Origin: Nocardia mexicana NBRC 108244
GTDB lineage: Bacteria; Actinomycetota; Actinomycetes; Mycobacteriales; Mycobacteriaceae
DNA: 64,000 nucleotides
Direction of reading: 5' to 3'
NCBI RefSeq assembly: GCF_001613165.1
Contig: NZ_BDBV01000020.1
Coordinates: 1 to 64,000, forward strand
This document shows positions 44,615-53,200 of this stretch, piece by piece (within the stretch, counting starts at the first letter, position 1; each line of letters starts with the position of its first letter). The translations under genes were made by a program, and so were the position numbers. A model generated the notes under the pieces. That model had not been told where the DNA came from and did not search any database. It was given only the letters and a program-made list of their open reading frames with translations.

Positions 44615-45015
44615 CCGAACTGACCGCGGCGCAGGAACTGCAGGTGCGCGCCGGCGCCTGCCTGGCCCACTACGACATCGATGTGCGGATCGAGGACGGC
44701 GGTTTCGGCTTCGAGTACGAGGGCGCGCTGTGCTCGCTGCGCGGGGTGAACCTGTCACCGGGGCTGGACGTGCTCACCCTCACCTGCGTGCTGGCGTGGG
44801 ATCGTCCGCTCAAGCCGCAATTGCACAAGCGGGTCGCCGACCGCAACAGCGCCCTGCAGTTCGGCTCGATCACGATCTTCGGCCACGAGAAGCTCGCCGA
44901 CGTGATCCTGCGCTACACCTTCCCGGCCGCCGGGCTGGACGACGAGGCCCTCACCACCATGCTGCTGCTGGTGTTGTCCGGCGCGGGACGGGCGCGGCAG
45001 GGACTGGTGCCCTGA
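44611..45015 (+). CDS. Conserved protein coupled to uppS (Rv2360c-like)
   Basis: 134 residues: [20 protein letters not shown], then an alpha/beta fold ([41 protein letters not shown]) ending in a helix-rich tail ([19 protein letters not shown]). It looks like a YbjN/secretion-chaperone-like fold. Position after uppS matches the small gene Rv2360c of M. tuberculosis. It overlaps uppS by 4 bp (ATGA), so the two are coupled. Confidence 0.75.
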   Translation: MTELTAAQELQVRAGACLAHYDIDVRIEDGGFGFEYEGALCSLRGVNLSPGLDVLTLTCVLAWDRPLKPQLHKRVADRNSALQFGSITIFGHEKLADVILRYTFPAAGLDDEALTTMLLLVLSGAGRARQGLVP

Positions 45016-45082
45016 GCGCACGGCAGCCATGTCCGGCCCGGACGAACGCGGCGGGAATTTGGTGCCCTGACCGCTGTGGGCG

Positions 45083-45736
45083 TCAGCGACTACCTGAACC
45101 GGTGGACCGGGGCTCCGCGTGCGGGCCGGAATCATCCGTGCGCCGATAGCCGGGCAGCAGCAACTCGACCCCGTGCGCCATCGATGCGGGCGTGACGTCG
45201 CCGAGGATCAGGTGCTGCAGCACGAACCCGGGCAGGACACCGAGGAGAACCTGGGCGACGGCACCCGTGTCGGCATCGGCAGGCAGCCATCCGGCGTCGC
45301 GCATGCGGTCGGCGTATTCGCGCCAGCGTTCGCGCAGCATGCCCATGGCGGTGCGGACGTACCCGTTGACGGTGTCGTCGGTGAGGGCCAGCGCCCAGGC
45401 GTGCGGCGCCAGCCGAACGCGGCCACCGGCCTCGGCCAGCCGCGCGATCTCCTCGGTGAGCGCCCTGACCACCGCCACGGGTTCCGGCAGCGGATCGTCG
45501 TGGATGACGCCCTCCATGACGCCGCGCAGTAGGGCGGTGGCATCGGCGGCGAGGGCCGCGATGAGTTCGTCCTTGCTCTTGAAGTACCGGTAGACGGCAC
45601 CGGCCGACATCCCTGACTCGGCGAAGACGTCCTGCATCGACGTCGCGTGGAACCCCTTGCGGGCGAAACACTGCTGCGCGGCGTCGAGGATTTGCTGGCG
45701 TCGGCGTTCGAGGTGTTCCTCGCTGACTCGGGGCAT
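45083..45736 (-). CDS. TetR-family regulator
   Basis: 217 residues. Helix-turn-helix at residues about 10-55 (RRRQQILDAAQQCFARKGFH, MQDVFAESGMSAGAVYRYFK). A C-terminal TetR_C domain follows, and the last residues are polar (DDSGPHAEPRSTGSGSR). ATG 45736. The divergent gene, a YhgE-like membrane protein, and a 14-bp operator lie beyond it, so this protein likely represses that gene. Confidence 0.88.
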   Translation of the reverse strand: MPRVSEEHLERRRQQILDAAQQCFARKGFHATSMQDVFAESGMSAGAVYRYFKSKDELIAALAADATALLRGVMEGVIHDDPLPEPVAVVRALTEEIARLAEAGGRVRLAPHAWALALTDDTVNGYVRTAMGMLRERWREYADRMRDAGWLPADADTGAVAQVLLGVLPGFVLQHLILGDVTPASMAHGVELLLPGYRRTDDSGPHAEPRSTGSGSR

Positions 45737-45749
45737 GTTCCCAAAATAA

Positions 45750-45763
45750 AACGAATATCCGTT
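45750..45763. promoter_or_regulatory. TetR operator and promoter of the YhgE-like gene
   Basis: AACG, an AATATC centre and CGTT form an inverted repeat in the divergent gap. It directly abuts TTGACA at 45765-45770, a plus-strand -35 consensus, so binding here would block the membrane protein promoter. The -10 is not obvious. Confidence 0.5.
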
Positions 45764-45838
45764 CTTGACAAGGTGGTCCGCCGATGCGACCGTAGGGGCA
45801 TCAAAAAGAACGATCCTCCGATTTTTTGGGAGCACGTC

Positions 45839-46798
45839 ATGAACGCCACGTCGCGCGCCGTCGCGGTGGGCCTCGCCGCCGCGTTGATCCAAGCCGTCAT
45901 GCTGATCGCCTTCGCTTGGCCGGCGGCGAATATGAAGCCGCACGATCTACCGCTCGTGGTGGCCGGTCCGCAGGCGCCGATGGTCGCGGGCAAACTGGCC
46001 GAGCACGATCGCGAGGCATTCGCGATCACCACCGTCGCCGACGAGGCGGCCGCCCGCACGGCCATCGACGACCGCGATGCCTACGGCGCGATCGTCACCG
46101 GTGGCGGGGCGCCGCGGGTGCTGGTCGCTTCCGCGGCGAGTCCCGTTGTGGCGCAACAGCTCACCGCAATAGCGCAGCAGCTGTCGGGAGCCCCGGCCGC
46201 GCCGGTGCAGGACGTGGTGCCCGCCGATCCGGACGATCCGCGCGGCGCCGCCTTCGGTGCCATGGTGCTGCCGCTGGTGATGGCCGGTATCGCGGCCGGT
46301 GTACTGCTGAGCCTGCTGGTGCCGACGATCGGCACGCGACTGCTCGGGCTCGTCACGTTCGGCATCGCGGCGGGACTGTTGAGCATGGCTGTGGCACAGG
46401 GCTGGTTCCAGGTGCTACCGGGCTCCTACCTCACCCTGTCCGTCATCGCGGGATTGGTGTCCTTCGCGGTCGCGGGCACGATCGTGGGGCTGTTCAGCGT
46501 CATGGGTGAGGCGGGTATCGGCCTCGGAGCGCTGCTCATGCTGCTGATCGGCAACCCGTTCTCCGCCGCCACCTCGGCGCCCGAGATGCTGCCGCAGCCG
46601 TGGGGCGAGATCGGCCAGCTGCTGCCGCCGGGCGCCGCCGCGACCCTGCTCCGCTCGGTCGCCTTCTTCGACGGCAACGGCGCCATGGCCCCGCTGATCG
46701 TGCTGCTCTGCTGGGCGGGAGCCGCCCTGGCCCTGCTGGGCGTCGCCGCGCTGCGCCCCCGCCGCGCGGCCCTGTCCCCGGAGCCGGTCGCAGCCTGA
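45839..46798 (+). CDS. YhgE/Pip- or ABC-2-like membrane protein
   Basis: 319 residues. One N-terminal helix (AVGLAAALIQAVMLIAFAWPA) precedes an outer domain of about 110 residues. About five more helices follow (MVLPLVMAGIAAGVLLSLLV, LLGLVTFGIAAGLLSM, YLTLSVIAGLVSFAVAGTIV, GALLMLLIGNPFSAA, APLIVLLCWAGAALALLGV), the layout of YhgE/Pip-like and ABC-2-type permeases. In such operons these are often drug efflux components. ATG 45839 has a GGGAG ribosome site. Its end is marked by a strong terminator with a T-run. Confidence 0.7.
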   Translation: MNATSRAVAVGLAAALIQAVMLIAFAWPAANMKPHDLPLVVAGPQAPMVAGKLAEHDREAFAITTVADEAAARTAIDDRDAYGAIVTGGGAPRVLVASAASPVVAQQLTAIAQQLSGAPAAPVQDVVPADPDDPRGAAFGAMVLPLVMAGIAAGVLLSLLVPTIGTRLLGLVTFGIAAGLLSMAVAQGWFQVLPGSYLTLSVIAGLVSFAVAGTIVGLFSVMGEAGIGLGALLMLLIGNPFSAATSAPEMLPQPWGEIGQLLPPGAAATLLRSVAFFDGNGAMAPLIVLLCWAGAALALLGVAALRPRRAALSPEPVAA

Positions 46799-46809
46799 CC
46801 GCTTTCCTC

Positions 46810-46837
46810 GCGCCCCGTCCGCAACCGGACGGGGCGC
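46810..46837 (+). terminator. Intrinsic terminator after the membrane protein gene
   Basis: A perfect 12-bp stem (GCGCCCCGTCCG / CGGACGGGGCGC) with a CAAC loop is followed by GCTCTCGTTTTTC, so it ends plus-strand transcription. It also shields the convergent zur operon. Confidence 0.8.
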
Positions 46838-46848
46838 GCTCTCGTTTT

Positions 46849-47292
46849 TCAGGCGCGGGCGGTGTGGCCGTCGCGGACGGCGGCGCACTGGCGGCAGGTG
46901 CCGAAGACCTCCATGGTGTGGCTGATGTCGGTGAATCCGTGCGCGCCGGCGACGGATTCGGCCCAGGCCTCGACGGTCGGGCCCTCCACCTCCACGGTGC
47001 GGCCGCAGTGGCGGCAGACCAGATGGTGGTGGTGGCCCTTGGAGCACTGGCGGTAGACCGACTCGCCGGTGTCGGTGCGCAGCACGTCCACTTTGCCGGC
47101 CTCGGCCAGCGACTGCAGGGTGCGGTAGACGGTGGTCAGGCCGATACCCTCGCCGCGGCGGCGCAGCTCGTCGTGCAGCTCCTGGGCGGAGCGGAACTCT
47201 TCGATATCACCGAGCAGCGCGGCGATCGCGCTCCGCTGGCGGGTGCTGCGAATCCCGACAGTCTTCTCGGCTGTGCCCGTGTGGTCCGGCAC
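46849..47292 (-). CDS. zur: Zur/FurB, zinc uptake regulator
   Basis: 147 residues. An N-terminal winged helix (TRQRSAIAALLGDIEEFRSAQEL, GIGLTTVYRTLQSLAEAGKV) is followed by a Fur-fold metal domain with CSKGHHHHLVCRHCGRTVEV and a second Cys pair (TCRQC). With zinc it represses uptake genes by binding TGAAAATCATTTTCA-type boxes. It overlaps nothing but is 3 nt after smtB, so the two are one operon, as in M. tuberculosis (Rv2358-furB). A candidate Zur box lies upstream of the NRPS locus. Confidence 0.92.
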   Translation of the reverse strand: MPDHTGTAEKTVGIRSTRQRSAIAALLGDIEEFRSAQELHDELRRRGEGIGLTTVYRTLQSLAEAGKVDVLRTDTGESVYRQCSKGHHHHLVCRHCGRTVEVEGPTVEAWAESVAGAHGFTDISHTMEVFGTCRQCAAVRDGHTARA

Positions 47293-47295
47293 GAA

Positions 47296-47691
47296 TCACC
47301 CTTCCTCGGCATGTGCGACGGCGTCGACGACGATACGCGCCAGGTGGTCGTCGACGAGTTCGTAGATCACCTCGCGCCCGGTGCGCTCCCCGCGCACCAC
47401 GCCCGCCGACTTCAGGATGCGCAGGTGCTGGCTCACCAGCGGCTGCGTCACGCCCAGGGTATCGACCAATTCGTGCACGCAGCGCGGAGACTCGCGTAGC
47501 TGCAGCACGATTGCGATGCGCACCGGGGCCGCCAGCGCGCGTAGCAGCTCGCCCGCGTTGTCCAGGATGCCTCGCGGCGGCACCTCGGGAGCGCTGGGAG
47601 CCCGGTACGGATACGGGTCGTGCGGGATCGGGGTGGGTGCCTCCACGGCGACGCGGCTGCGCCGTGCGGGGACACCGCTGTCGGCGGTCAT
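47296..47691 (-). CDS. smtB: SmtB/ArsR-family zinc-sensing repressor
   Basis: 131 residues. The winged helix carries [42 protein letters not shown] and [18 protein letters not shown]. The C-terminal helix has the alpha5 metal motif D-x-H-x10-H-x2-E ([17 protein letters not shown]), which binds Zn2+ or Co2+ in SmtB/CzrA sensors; the alpha3 Cys site is absent. It therefore likely releases DNA when zinc is high, inducing the operon. The first 35 residues are Pro-rich and disordered. It is the first gene of smtB-zur; a candidate operator lies 26 nt upstream. Confidence 0.9.
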   Translation of the reverse strand: MTADSGVPARRSRVAVEAPTPIPHDPYPYRAPSAPEVPPRGILDNAGELLRALAAPVRIAIVLQLRESPRCVHELVDTLGVTQPLVSQHLRILKSAGVVRGERTGREVIYELVDDHLARIVVDAVAHAEEG

Positions 47692-47703
47692 CGAACCAAC
47701 TCC

Positions 47704-47732
47704 TTATTGGAAACCGATGCCATTATTGGTAT
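47704..47732. promoter_or_regulatory. Candidate SmtB operator upstream of smtB-zur
   Basis: ATGCCA-TTAT-TGGTAT (47717-47732) is an imperfect inverted repeat, and TTATTGG occurs twice (47704-47710 and 47723-47729), 19 bp apart. Both lie just before smtB. No Zur box is seen here. Confidence 0.45.
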
Positions 47733-47926
47733 GCACAGGTGCGCATGTCAATCTTGGCTGCCCCGTGTCTCCCGTATGGTGCGAAATCGTAGTTTTCGGC
47801 GGGGTGGGTATGGGGGAGGCCACAGCCGTGCGGCGGGTGCGGATACTGCTTCGACCGCGCCCGGGTGCGGCCGATACGCTGGACCGAATCGCTTATCGCA
47901 CCCATCCCAGAGGGAGAGCTTCAGTC

Positions 47927-49318
47927 GTGGCACCCAAGTCGAAGGTCGACACCGTCGCCAATCTCGCCAAGCGCCGGGGTCTCGTGTTCCCCAGTGGTGA
48001 GATCTACGGAGGCACCAGGTCGGCGTGGGACTACGGCCCGCTGGGTGTGGAGCTGAAGGAGAACATCAAGCGGCAGTGGTGGCGGTCCATGGTGACCAGC
48101 CGCGACGACGTGGTGGGCCTGGACTCCTCGATCATTCTGCCGCGTCAGGTGTGGGTGGCGTCGGGCCACGTCAACGTGTTCAACGATCCGCTGGTCGAAT
48201 GCCTCAACTGCCATCACCGGCACCGGCAGGACCACCTGCAGGAGGCGTACGCGGAGAAGAACAAGATCGAGGATCCGGATACGGTCCCGATGGCCTCGGT
48301 CGCGTGCCCGGACTGCGGCACCGTCGGCCAGTGGACCGAGCCGCGCGACTTCAACATGATGCTCAAGACCTACCTCGGCCCGATCGAGTCCGAGGAGGGC
48401 CTGCACTACCTGCGCCCGGAGACCGCGCAGGGTATCTTCGTCAACTTCTCCAACGTGATGACCACCGCGCGCAAGAAGCCGCCGTTCGGCATCGCGCAGA
48501 TCGGCAAGAGCTTCCGCAACGAGATCACGCCCGGCAACTTCATCTTCCGCACCCGCGAGTTCGAGCAGATGGAGATGGAGTTCTTCGTCAAGCCGGGTGA
48601 AGACGAGCAATGGCACCAGTACTGGATCGACACCCGCCTGGCCTGGTACACCGACCTGGGCATCGACCCGGAGAACCTGCGGCTCTACGAGCACCCGAAG
48701 GAGAAGCTGTCGCATTACTCGACCCGTACGGTCGACATCGAGTACCGCTTCCACTTCCAGGGCAGCGAGTGGGGTGAGCTGGAGGGCGTGGCCAACCGCA
48801 CCGACTTCGACCTGAAGACGCATTCGGAGCATTCGGGCCAGGAGCTGAACTACTTCGATCAGGCCACGGGCGAGCGCTACATCCCGTACGTGATCGAGCC
48901 CGCGGCCGGTCTGACCCGCTCGCTGATGGCCTTCCTCATCGACGCCTACAACGAGGACGAGGCGCCGAACGCCAAGGGCGTCATGGAGAAGCGCACCGTG
49001 CTGCGGCTGGACCGCCGCCTGGCGCCGGTGAAGGCGGCCGTGCTTCCGTTGTCGCGCAACGCCGATCTGTCGCCGAAGGCCCGCGATCTCGCCGCGCAGC
49101 TACGCAAGAACTGGAACGTGCAGTTCGACGACGCGCAGGCGATCGGCAAGCGCTACCGCCGCCAGGACGAGATCGGCACCCCGTTCTGCATCACCGTCGA
49201 CTTCGACACCCTCGAGGATCACGCGGTGACCGTGCGCGAGCGGGATTCCATGGCACAGGAGCGGATCGCGCTCGATCAGGTCGAGGGCTACCTGGCGCAG
49301 CGGCTGCTCGGGGCATAG
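47927..49318 (+). CDS. glyS: Glycyl-tRNA synthetase, dimeric type
   Basis: 463 residues of the class II single-chain glycyl-tRNA synthetase. Motif 2 is visible in [23 protein letters not shown]; motif 3 is around [16 protein letters not shown]; a zinc-like Cys pair is seen in CLNCHHRH and CPDC. It charges tRNA-Gly. GTG 47927 has a GGGAG ribosome site. Position matches Rv2357c, which is divergent from smtB-zur, as here. Confidence 0.94.
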   Translation: MAPKSKVDTVANLAKRRGLVFPSGEIYGGTRSAWDYGPLGVELKENIKRQWWRSMVTSRDDVVGLDSSIILPRQVWVASGHVNVFNDPLVECLNCHHRHRQDHLQEAYAEKNKIEDPDTVPMASVACPDCGTVGQWTEPRDFNMMLKTYLGPIESEEGLHYLRPETAQGIFVNFSNVMTTARKKPPFGIAQIGKSFRNEITPGNFIFRTREFEQMEMEFFVKPGEDEQWHQYWIDTRLAWYTDLGIDPENLRLYEHPKEKLSHYSTRTVDIEYRFHFQGSEWGELEGVANRTDFDLKTHSEHSGQELNYFDQATGERYIPYVIEPAAGLTRSLMAFLIDAYNEDEAPNAKGVMEKRTVLRLDRRLAPVKAAVLPLSRNADLSPKARDLAAQLRKNWNVQFDDAQAIGKRYRRQDEIGTPFCITVDFDTLEDHAVTVRERDSMAQERIALDQVEGYLAQRLLGA

Positions 49319-49345
49319 CGCACCGCGTGGGCGATATCGATACCG

Positions 49346-49360
49346 TAAGAATCATTTTCA
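49346..49360. promoter_or_regulatory. Candidate Zur box upstream of the NRPS locus
   Basis: TAAGAATCATTTTCA matches the actinobacterial Zur palindrome TGAAAATCATTTTCA at 13 of 15 positions. It lies 195 nt before the DUF6875 gene and 27 nt after glyS, while zur itself is 2 kb away. The distance to the start codon is longer than usual for a Zur site, unless the transcript has a long leader. Confidence 0.45.
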
Positions 49361-49480
49361 GATTTGTGGTCGCCGTTATCGGTTAAGTCGTCCTTTAGCG
49401 CGGCTCACGAAGCCCCGTGAATTCGGGTCCCCGGTAATTGGGGTAGCCGACTACTCATGAAACATCTCCCTCCTCTCGGA

Positions 49481-49494
49481 CAATATGAATATTG
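49481..49494. promoter_or_regulatory. Perfect inverted repeat before the DUF6875-NRPS genes
   Basis: CAATAT-GA-ATATTG is a perfect 6-bp inverted repeat, 60 nt before the DUF6875 start and in the most AT-rich part of this gap. It may be an operator or overlap the -10. The gap 49319-49554 holds no gene. Confidence 0.5.
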
Positions 49495-49554
49495 CAGGGG
49501 TGCATCGCCGTAATCACGGCGTCAGTCGTCGCACCCTGCCGCGAGGTGGAAGCA

Positions 49555-50241
49555 ATGAGCGAGAGTGTTGTCGGCCCCCGGTCGGGGATGCGGTGGGCCT
49601 CGTTGTCGGAAACCGAAACGGTCGGTTCGACCGAGAGCCGAACGGCCGGGGTATTCCGAATGTGGGCGGAGCGGTTCCTCACCCTGTCGTGCGATGAGCT
49701 GGGCAGAGACGGGCCGGTGTGCCCCTTCGTGCGGCCGTCTATGACGCGAGATCTGTTGTGGATAGGGCACATTCCCGGTCCGCGGCCGCGGCTGGAGTGG
49801 ATGCGCACGATAATCACCGATGCGCTCGAGGTGTATCCGATGCTGCCGACCGGCAACGGAAGTTCCACCTCGGTGCTGCGCGCAATGATCACGGTATTTC
49901 CGGATCTGGTCGACTATTCGGCGATCGATGTGATCCACGACGAACTCAAGAGCAAATTCGTCGAGCAGGGGAACATGCTCGGTCAGTTCTATCCCGGATG
50001 TGATCAACCGGGATTGTGGAACAAGGACTTTCGACCCCTTGACGCGCCGCTGCCGATGCTCGTGGTGCGGAGCATGATGACGACCGATTTTCCCTTTCTG
50101 CTGGAACGACCGGAGTGGATGAACTCCTACGTCCGGAAGTTCGCGCCGTCGCTGCCCGCGCATGTCCGCGCGGTCGTGGTGGGGCGCTTGACATCCCGGC
50201 CGGACGTCGAGGTTCCGGCCTACCACGCGCAGCCCGAGTGA
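49555..50241 (+). CDS. DUF6875-domain protein
   Basis: 228 residues. The family signature appears as FRMWAERFLTLSCDELGRDG then GPVCPFVRPSMTRDLLWIGH (about residues 35-75), and the middle part has TVFPDLVDYSAIDVIHDELK. DUF6875 proteins are small actinobacterial proteins often found in natural-product gene clusters; the reaction is unknown. ATG 49555 has a GAGGTGG ribosome site; longer in-frame starts exist from 49492. It lies 29 nt before the NRPS start and is probably cotranscribed with it. Confidence 0.7.
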   Translation: MSESVVGPRSGMRWASLSETETVGSTESRTAGVFRMWAERFLTLSCDELGRDGPVCPFVRPSMTRDLLWIGHIPGPRPRLEWMRTIITDALEVYPMLPTGNGSSTSVLRAMITVFPDLVDYSAIDVIHDELKSKFVEQGNMLGQFYPGCDQPGLWNKDFRPLDAPLPMLVVRSMMTTDFPFLLERPEWMNSYVRKFAPSLPAHVRAVVVGRLTSRPDVEVPAYHAQPE

Positions 50242-50270
50242 TTCGCCGCTGCCGGTCCCGGTGAGCAGTC

Positions 50271-53200
50271 ATGTCCGTAGATGTTTCGCATTCCGCGTCG
50301 GTCGCGGTGTTTCCGCTGTCGCCCGCGCAGCTCGGGCTGTGGTACGCCCAGCAGTTGGATCCGGCCGTGCCGCTGTCGGAGGCCCAGTACATCGATATGC
50401 GCGGGCGCCTCGACTTCGCGGCGCTGCGTCATGCCGCCATCGTCGCCGCCCGGGAATTCGGTTCCGGCGTCCTGCGATTGGCCGAGATCGACGGTGTGCC
50501 CCAGCAGATCGTCGATCCCGCCGTCGAACCGGCCGTGGAGTATCTGGACCTGCGGGACCGGCCGGATCCGGTGGCGGCGGCGCTGGAGTGGATGCGCGCG
50601 GACGTCGCGGCGCCGGTGGATCTGCTGGGCGACGGGCTCGGGCTGTCGATGGTGATCCGCGTCGAGGAGCAGCGCTACCTCTGGTACACGCGGGTGCACC
50701 ACATCCTCCTCGACGGATTCGGCTCGATGACCATGCTCTACCGGGTCGCCGAGCTGTACAACGCGCGGATGCGGGGCGAACCGACGCCGCCGGGAAAGGC
50801 GTCGTCGCTGCTGGAGGTGCACGAATCGGAAGTGGCGTACCGGGATTCGAGCCGGTTCGGCACCGACGCCGAGTACTGGCGGGCGCATACTGCGGGCATG
50901 CCGAGCCGCTGCAGCCTGGTCTCGGCGACCGCCCCGGCGTGCGCGCTCGCCCGCGAACACCGCTACGAGCTGCCCGACCGGGTCGCGGCGCGGCTGGCCG
51001 CGGCGGCGGACCGATTGGAGACCGGGTCGGCGGCGCTGGTGATGGCGGCCGTCGCGCTCTACTACGGACGCCTCACCGCGAGTGAGGATGTCGTGCTGAG
51101 CCTGGCGGTGTCCGGGCGGACCACGGCGCTGCTGCGCCGCTCCGGCGGCATGGTGGCCAATATCGTGCCGCTGCGGATTCCGGTGCGCCGCAACGCGACC
51201 GTGGGCGAGGTGCTGGAGGCGGTGCGGCTGGCGGCCTCGGGGGCGCTGCGCCACCAGCGATTCCGTTACGAGGACATCGGCAGCGGCGGGGCGCCGGACT
51301 TCGGACGCGGGATCGTCGGGCCGGTCATCAATGTCATGATGTTCCCGGGTGCCATCGATTTCGAGGGCCTGGACTCGGAGCTGCACGTGGTCACCTCCGG
51401 TCCCATCGAGGACCTGTTCGTGAACTTCTACCAGCACGGAGACGGTGCGCCGATCCATGTGGACTTCGCGGCCAATCCCCGCCTGTACGACGGGGATTCG
51501 CTGTCGCGCCATCACCGGCGGTTCCTGACCGTCTTCGAGTCGCTGCTGGCGGCCCAGCCGGACACCCCGGTCGCCGACCTCGACTACTTCACGATGGACG
51601 AGGCGCTGCTCACCGTCGGTCTGCGCGGTGCGCCCGCGCCGCCGCCGCGGCTGCTGCCCGAGATCCTCTCGGCCGGTCGCCGACTGGCAGGTTCGCATGC
51701 GCCCGCGGTGGTCTGCGGCGAGCGGACCATGACCTACCGGCAGCTGGACGAGGCATCGGACCGCCTGTCGCACTTGCTGACCGGCCGCGGCGCCGGACCG
51801 GAGTCGGCGGTGCTGGTGGCCATGCCGCGGTCTGTGGCGGCGACGGTCGCGCTCTGGGCGGTGGCCAAAACCGGCGCGGCGTATGTACCTGTCGGGCCCG
51901 CGATGCCGCCCGAGCGATTGGCGCGCATAGCGGGGGAGTGTGGTGCTCGGCTCGGGATAACCAGCGCGGCGGTCGCTTCCGGTATGCCCGATGTGCTGTC
52001 TTGGGTCGTGCTCGACGAGTCCGGGAGGCCGATGAGGGAGCGGAAGGAAGATGCCGCTCCGGCATCGGCGATCGGCTCGGGGCAGATCGGTGGCTCGGCT
52101 CCGGCAGTCGATTCGGAATCGGCTGACGTCTCGGAATACGCGGGCGATACGGTGCCGACTTGGCGCGGTCGCGGTCCTGTTCACCGTGAGGGCGGACGGG
52201 GCCGCGGGGCGGCGGGCGATGCCGCGACGAATGCCCCGTACCGATCCTCCGCGAAGTCGCGTGATCGCGATGCGGATGTGGTCGGCCACGTCGATCCGCG
52301 TGTCGACAATCCGGCGTACATCGTGTTCACCTCCGGGTCGACCGGGGTGCCGAAGGGTGTTGTGGTCACGCATCGGGGATTGGCGGGGCTTGTTGCGGCG
52401 GTGGTGGATTCGTATGGGGTGCGGCCCGGGGCTCGGGTGCTGCAGTGCTTGAATCCGAGTTTCGATGCGGCCGTGCTGGAATGGCTGATGGCCTTCGCGT
52501 CCGGGGCGACACTCGTCATCGCGCAGGGGGATCCGGTGGTCGGGGAGGAGCTGGCGAGGCAGATCCGCGAATACGATGTGACGCAGCTGTGTTCGACCCC
52601 TGCCGTGCTGGCGTCGCTGCCTCCCGGTGCCTTGGACGGCGTGCGGGCCGTCTCGTCCGGTGGCGAGCCGTGCCCGCCGGAACTGGTGGCGCGCTTCGGA
52701 ACCGGGCGCACACTGCTGAATTCGTACGGGCCCACCGAGACTACGGTCGCGGCCACCTTCACCGGCGCGTTGGCGACGGGCACGGCAGCGGGGTTGGGAA
52801 ACCCCGTGCCCGGCGCGGCGCTGATGGTGCTCGACCGCTGGCTGCGGCCGGTGCCGAAAGGCGTTGTGGGCGAGCTGTATGTGCTGGGGGAGGGCCTGGC
52901 GCGCGGATACGCGGGGCGGGCGGGACTGTCGGCGGAGCGATTCGTGGCCGCGCCGTACGGCCCGCCCGGCGGCCGGATGTACCGCACCGGCGATCTGGTG
53001 CGCTGGAGCAACGGGCATTCGGCCGGCGGCAGCGTGCTCGAATACGTGGGACGCAGCGACTTCCAGGTCAAGTTGCGCGGTGTGCGGATCGAACTCGGTG
53101 AGATCGATGGGGTGCTCGCCGAGCATCCGGCGGTGGAGATCGCCGTGACGGTGGCGAGATCGGCGCCCGCGGGGTCGGCGCTGGCCGCCTACGTGGTCCC